From Gillisia limnaea DSM 15749 (GTDB lineage: Bacteria; Bacteroidota; Bacteroidia; Flavobacteriales; Flavobacteriaceae): 64,000 bases of DNA. Below the pieces are notes generated by a model. It saw nothing but the letters and a program-made list of their open reading frames with translations. It was not told where the DNA came from and did not search any database. The first letter of the stretch is position 1. The number at the start of each line of letters is the position of its first letter. Below are positions 60,947-64,000 of this stretch, one piece after another. The position numbers and the translations under genes were made by a program. Where the stretch lies: contig NZ_JH594606.1 of the NCBI RefSeq assembly GCF_000243235.1, positions 2,476,572 through 2,540,571 on the forward strand. Direction: 5' to 3'.

Positions 60947-61087
60947 GCTCATTTCATAGGTGAATTTTTAGGGTATATATTAAGCGAGAAATATCCCGGA
61001 TATATTATCGATCTAGCAATGCTAGGTTTATTTATGCACGAAAGTGTTTGGGTTATTCCACTTATAGCTATAATTGCTTTAAAATGA
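60947..61087 (+). pseudogene. remnant of a membrane protein C-terminus
   Basis: The frame reads AHFIGEFLGYILSEKYPGYI, then IDLAMLGLFMHESVWVIPLI, AIIALK and TGA. It has one strong hydrophobic helix and plausible codon use but no start codon; only ATGs near the end of the frame are available. Probably the tail of a truncated gene, unidentified. Confidence 0.35.
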
Positions 61088-61153
61088 TTGATTTATTAAA
61101 ACTACAAAGAATATTTCATTTAATCTGTGGTTTTATTTTTTCGAAAAAAATGT

Positions 61154-61161
61154 TATCTTTG
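61154..61161 (+). promoter_or_regulatory. -7 element of rimP-nusA-infB
   Basis: TATCTTTG, exact TAnnTTTG, 61 bases before rimP. The leader has a short GGGGAC/GTCCCC hairpin (61190-61205) followed by TTTTT, a possible attenuator. Confidence 0.6.
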
Positions 61162-61221
61162 CAGCGTTGAAACAAAAATGTACAGCGAGGGGACGAAAAG
61201 TCCCCTCTTTTTATAAAAATT

Positions 61222-61683
61222 ATGTTGCAGGAGCGAGTAAAAAATTTGCTGGAGGAGGCCTTTGATGAGAATAATTCCTTATTTTTAATATCCTTGAAAA
61301 TCAGTGATAAAAATCACATTCTTATAGTGTTAGATGGGGATTCGGGAGTTTCGGTGAACGATTGTATTTCGGTAAGTCGAAAAATTGAACACAATCTCGA
61401 CCGCGAAGAAGAGGATTTTTCGTTGGAAGTTGCCTCGGCCGGAGTTTCAGAACCATTGAAATTACCAAGGCAATACAAGAAAAATATCGGAAGAAGGCTT
61501 GAAGTCCAAACAAATTCCAATAAATTTGAAGGCGAATTGGTCGCAGTAGATGAAGAGGGAATTAAACTTACCTGGACGGCAAGAGAACCCAAGCCGGTAG
61601 GGAAAGGTAAGGTGACAGTAGAAAAAGAGGCAACATTGGCGTTTCAGGAGATCGTGAAAGCTAAGGTCGTTATAACATTTTAA
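61222..61683 (+). CDS. rimP: ribosome maturation factor RimP
   Basis: 153 residues. LFLISLKISDKNHILIVLDG, GVSVNDCISVSRKIEHNLDR, FSLEVASAGVSEPLKLPRQY, RRLEVQTNSNKFEGELVAVD: RimP N-terminal and SH3-like C-terminal domains. It assists late 30S assembly. First gene of the canonical rimP-nusA-infB operon. Confidence 0.95.
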   Translation: MLQERVKNLLEEAFDENNSLFLISLKISDKNHILIVLDGDSGVSVNDCISVSRKIEHNLDREEEDFSLEVASAGVSEPLKLPRQYKKNIGRRLEVQTNSNKFEGELVAVDEEGIKLTWTAREPKPVGKGKVTVEKEATLAFQEIVKAKVVITF

Positions 61684-61696
61684 TAATTAAACTGAT

Positions 61697-62932
61697 ATGG
61701 AAAATATCGCATTAATAGATTCTTTTTCAGAATTTAAGGACGATAAATTAATAGACAGAGTTACCTTAATGGCGATTCTGGAAGATGTGTTCAGGAGTGC
61801 TTTGAAGAGGAAGTATGGGGAGGATGACAACTTTGATATCATTGTAAACCCTGATAAAGGGGATCTAGAGATTTGGAGAAACCGGGTGGTAGTAGCAGAT
61901 GGTGAAGTGGAAGATCCTAACCAGGAGATTTCATTATCTGAAGCCAGAAAAATAGAGCCGGATTTTGAGGTAGGAGAAGATGTTTCTGAAGAAGTTAAAT
62001 TAATAGATCTTGGACGTCGTTCAATTTTGGCCTTGCGTCAAAATTTAATTGCCAAGATTCACGAACACGATAATACTAACATTTACAAGCACTTTAAAGA
62101 TCTTGAAGGAGAGATTTATACTGCCGAGGTTCATCATATTCGTCACCGCGCAATTATTTTACTGGATGATGAAGGCAATGAAATAATTTTGCCAAAAGAC
62201 CGACAAATCCCTTCAGATTTCTTCAGAAAAGGAGAAAATGTAAGAGGGATTATTGAGAGTGTTGAGTTAAAAGGAAGCAAGCCGCAAATCATTATGTCGC
62301 GAACTGCTCCCGTTTTCCTTGAAAAGTTATTTGAACAGGAAATCCCTGAGGTATTCGACGGGCTTATCACGGTTAAAAAAGTGGTTCGAATTCCTGGAGA
62401 AAAAGCAAAAGTGGCGGTAGATTCCTATGATGATAGAATAGATCCTGTTGGAGCCTGTGTTGGAATGAAAGGATCACGTATTCACAGTATTGTTCGTGAA
62501 TTGGGTAACGAGAATATCGATGTTATTAATTATACGAGCAATGATCAACTCTTTATTACCAGAGCTTTAAGTCCGGCAAAAATAACCTCCATTAAAATGG
62601 ATGAAGTGAATAAACGGGCAGAAGTGATGTTAAAACCAGAAGAGGTTTCCAAGGCTATTGGCCGTGGTGGACACAATATTAGGCTGGCCAGCCAGCTTAC
62701 CGGTTATGAGATAGATGTGTTTAGAGATGGAGGAGAGGAAGATGTTGAATTGAGAGAATTTTCCGATGTAATAGAAGACTGGGTAATCGCCGAGTTTGCA
62801 AAAATCGGGTTGGATACTGCGAAAAGTATTTTGGAACAGGATGTAGATGATCTGGTTCGCAGAACCGATCTTGAGGAGGAAACCATCCGGGAAGTGATCA
62901 ATGTATTAAAAGAAGAATTTGAAGAACAATAA
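61697..62932 (+). CDS. nusA: transcription termination/antitermination factor NusA
   Basis: 411 residues. N-terminal domain (MAILEDVFRSALKRKYGED), S1 domain (about 130-200), KH1 (VDSYDDRIDPVGACVGMKGS, RIHSIVRELGNENIDVI), KH2 (EVSKAIGRGGHNIRLASQL) and a short C-terminal acidic helix pair. It binds RNA polymerase and nascent RNA. Fourteen bases after rimP, clearly one operon. Length is normal for Bacteroidetes, which lack the full AR repeats of E. coli NusA. Confidence 0.97.
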   Translation: MENIALIDSFSEFKDDKLIDRVTLMAILEDVFRSALKRKYGEDDNFDIIVNPDKGDLEIWRNRVVVADGEVEDPNQEISLSEARKIEPDFEVGEDVSEEVKLIDLGRRSILALRQNLIAKIHEHDNTNIYKHFKDLEGEIYTAEVHHIRHRAIILLDDEGNEIILPKDRQIPSDFFRKGENVRGIIESVELKGSKPQIIMSRTAPVFLEKLFEQEIPEVFDGLITVKKVVRIPGEKAKVAVDSYDDRIDPVGACVGMKGSRIHSIVRELGNENIDVINYTSNDQLFITRALSPAKITSIKMDEVNKRAEVMLKPEEVSKAIGRGGHNIRLASQLTGYEIDVFRDGGEEDVELREFSDVIEDWVIAEFAKIGLDTAKSILEQDVDDLVRRTDLEEETIREVINVLKEEFEEQ

Positions 62933-62992
62933 ATCGTTCTTTTTAAATAATAGGCATACAATAATAATAAGAGGTTAATTTAGAGGCAATTT

Positions 62993-64000
62993 ATGGCTGA
63001 AGCAAAAACAATGCGATTAAACAAGGTACTACGTGAATTCAATATTTCGCTAGATCGTGCTGTGGAATTTTTAAATTCCAAAGGTCACGAAATAGAAGCG
63101 CGTCCTACCACAAAAATTTCTGAAGAGGTTTACCAGGTACTTTTCAATCAGTTTCAAACAGATAAAAGTAAGAAGGTGGCATCCAAGGAAGTTGGGGAGG
63201 AGAAGCGCAAGGAAAAGGAGGAACTTCGTTTAGCTCGTGAAAAGGAACTGGAGGAGAAGCGGAAGGAAGAGCAGAAGCATCAAGACATCATTAGTGCCAG
63301 AACCAAGCTTGAAGGCCCAAAACAGGTAGGTAAAATCGACCTGGATAAAAAGTCTGAAAAAGCACAGGAAAAACCTAAAGAAGCCGAAATTAAAAAAGAG
63401 GAGCCTGCAAAAGCTGTTTCAGAACCAGCTCCAGAGGAAAAGGAAAAAGAAGCCGAAGAGCCGAAGGCTGTTGAAGCTAAAAAGCCTGAAGAAAAGGTTG
63501 TTTCAAAAGAAACTCCAGCTAAAGGAAAAGAAGTTCCAACTGAAGAAAGTCCTGCTGAAGAAGTTGTGGCCAAAAAAGAGGATATTCAGCCTAAGAAGGA
63601 GGAACATAAAATAGGTGCTAAAAAAGAAGATACAGCAGAAAAACCTGCTGAAGAAACTTCTGAAAAGGATCCGGAATCGGAAACTTTAAAAACGAATTAT
63701 ACCAAGCTTAACGGCCCCAACTTTACCGGGGAGAAAATCGATCTATCCCAGTTTAAAAAACCGGTGAAGAAGAAAGATGAAAAGAAAGCTGCGGATGACA
63801 AGAATAAAGCAAAAAAACGTCGTCGTAGAATAACCAAAGATGTTAAAGGCACTCCAGCTCCAGGAGCAGCAGGAGCTGCAGCTGCAAGAGGGCCTCATAA
63901 GCCCGGATCGGGAGGTAAAAGACCAGCCAGGCCGGCCATTGCAAGAGAAGAACCAAGCGAAGAAGAAGTACAAAAACAAGTACGGGAAACCCTTGAGAAA
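62993..64000 (+). CDS. infB: translation initiation factor IF-2, N-terminal part (runs off the edge)
   Basis: From ATG 62993 the frame stays open to the end of the window (336 codons). MRLNKVLREFNISLDRAVEF and VEFLNSKGHEIEARPTTKIS form the IF2_N domain. The rest is a long Lys/Glu/Ala/Pro-rich low-complexity linker (KEEPAKAVSEPAPEEKEKEA and similar), then a basic KKRRRRITKD, usual in Bacteroidetes IF-2 before the GTPase domain, which is not in the window. It follows nusA by 60 bases. Confidence 0.95.
   Translation, partial: MAEAKTMRLNKVLREFNISLDRAVEFLNSKGHEIEARPTTKISEEVYQVLFNQFQTDKSKKVASKEVGEEKRKEKEELRLAREKELEEKRKEEQKHQDIISARTKLEGPKQVGKIDLDKKSEKAQEKPKEAEIKKEEPAKAVSEPAPEEKEKEAEEPKAVEAKKPEEKVVSKETPAKGKEVPTEESPAEEVVAKKEDIQPKKEEHKIGAKKEDTAEKPAEETSEKDPESETLKTNYTKLNGPNFTGEKIDLSQFKKPVKKKDEKKAADDKNKAKKRRRRITKDVKGTPAPGAAGAAAARGPHKPGSGGKRPARPAIAREEPSEEEVQKQVRETLEK

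Overview
The window looks like a chromosomal segment of a marine or halophilic Flavobacteriaceae (Gramella/Salegentibacter/Zunongwangia type). This rests on low G+C, promoters with the Bacteroidetes -7 element TAnnTTTG (some with TTTG 19 bases upstream), and families typical of the phylum: BlaI/M56-TonB pair, DUF2723 membrane protein, several YceI proteins, DUF6544, and response regulator fused to CRP. Genus is inference only. Core landmarks are ruvC, hemW, tsf-rpsB-rpsI-rplM, polA, tRNA-Gln(UUG) and rimP-nusA-infB; infB runs off the right edge.

Layout. 1-4.0 kb: outer-membrane barrel, DUF6544-like protein, GT4 glycosyltransferase, a coiled-coil membrane protein. 4.1-7.3 kb: a decayed quinone-stress type cluster (Crp/Fnr pseudogene, frameshifted yceI, intact mhqO-like dioxygenase and mhqD-like hydrolase, cupin-like remnant). 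7.4-13.9 kb: membrane protein plus PEP synthase, then a GT4-hydrolase fusion behind a broken GH130 gene. 14-20 kb: DUF456, BlaI/M56/TPR sensor operon, lipoprotein, GT2. 20-24 kb: ruvC, hemW and a repeat-rich stretch with one GIY-YIG nuclease gene and one GIY-YIG remnant, each between inverted palindromic repeats. 24-31 kb: translation genes, a lipoprotein, polA. 30.9-40.2 kb: a cyanophycin locus (isoaspartyl peptidase, cyanophycinase, two full-length cyanophycin synthetases, glycosylasparaginase-like enzyme). 40-47 kb: truncated 3-hydroxybutyrate dehydrogenase, phosphoesterase, cysteine-less thioredoxin, deacetylase, DUF2723 protein. 47-56 kb: tRNA-Gln, PAS histidine kinase plus REC-CRP regulator, and a stress/low-oxygen type cluster (universal stress protein, truncated hemoglobin, small membrane protein, thioredoxin, CoA transferase, YceI proteins, porin). 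56-64 kb: small hypotheticals, phosphoesterase, AsmA-like protein, second universal stress protein, rimP-nusA-infB.

The main regulatory observation is a CRP/FNR-type operator, TGA-N6-TCA, upstream of six transcription units, always centred 60.5-63.5 bases before the start codon. In five of them a -7 element, or a near match to one, lies exactly 29.5 bases from the operator centre; a seventh promoter (4678-4745) keeps the same geometry with tandem sites. This links barrel protein, PEP synthase, GH130/GT4, stress protein, small membrane protein and YceI/porin into one likely regulon. The REC-CRP protein at 48591-49634 is the best local candidate regulator, since the other CRP-like gene (4086-4674) is broken.

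The best candidate for an undescribed system is the GIY-YIG gene/palindromic-repeat family at 22.1-23.9 kb. The window also carries at least six broken genes, and a 216-base insertion between 15-base direct repeats has separated the tandem CRP-type promoter from yceI.
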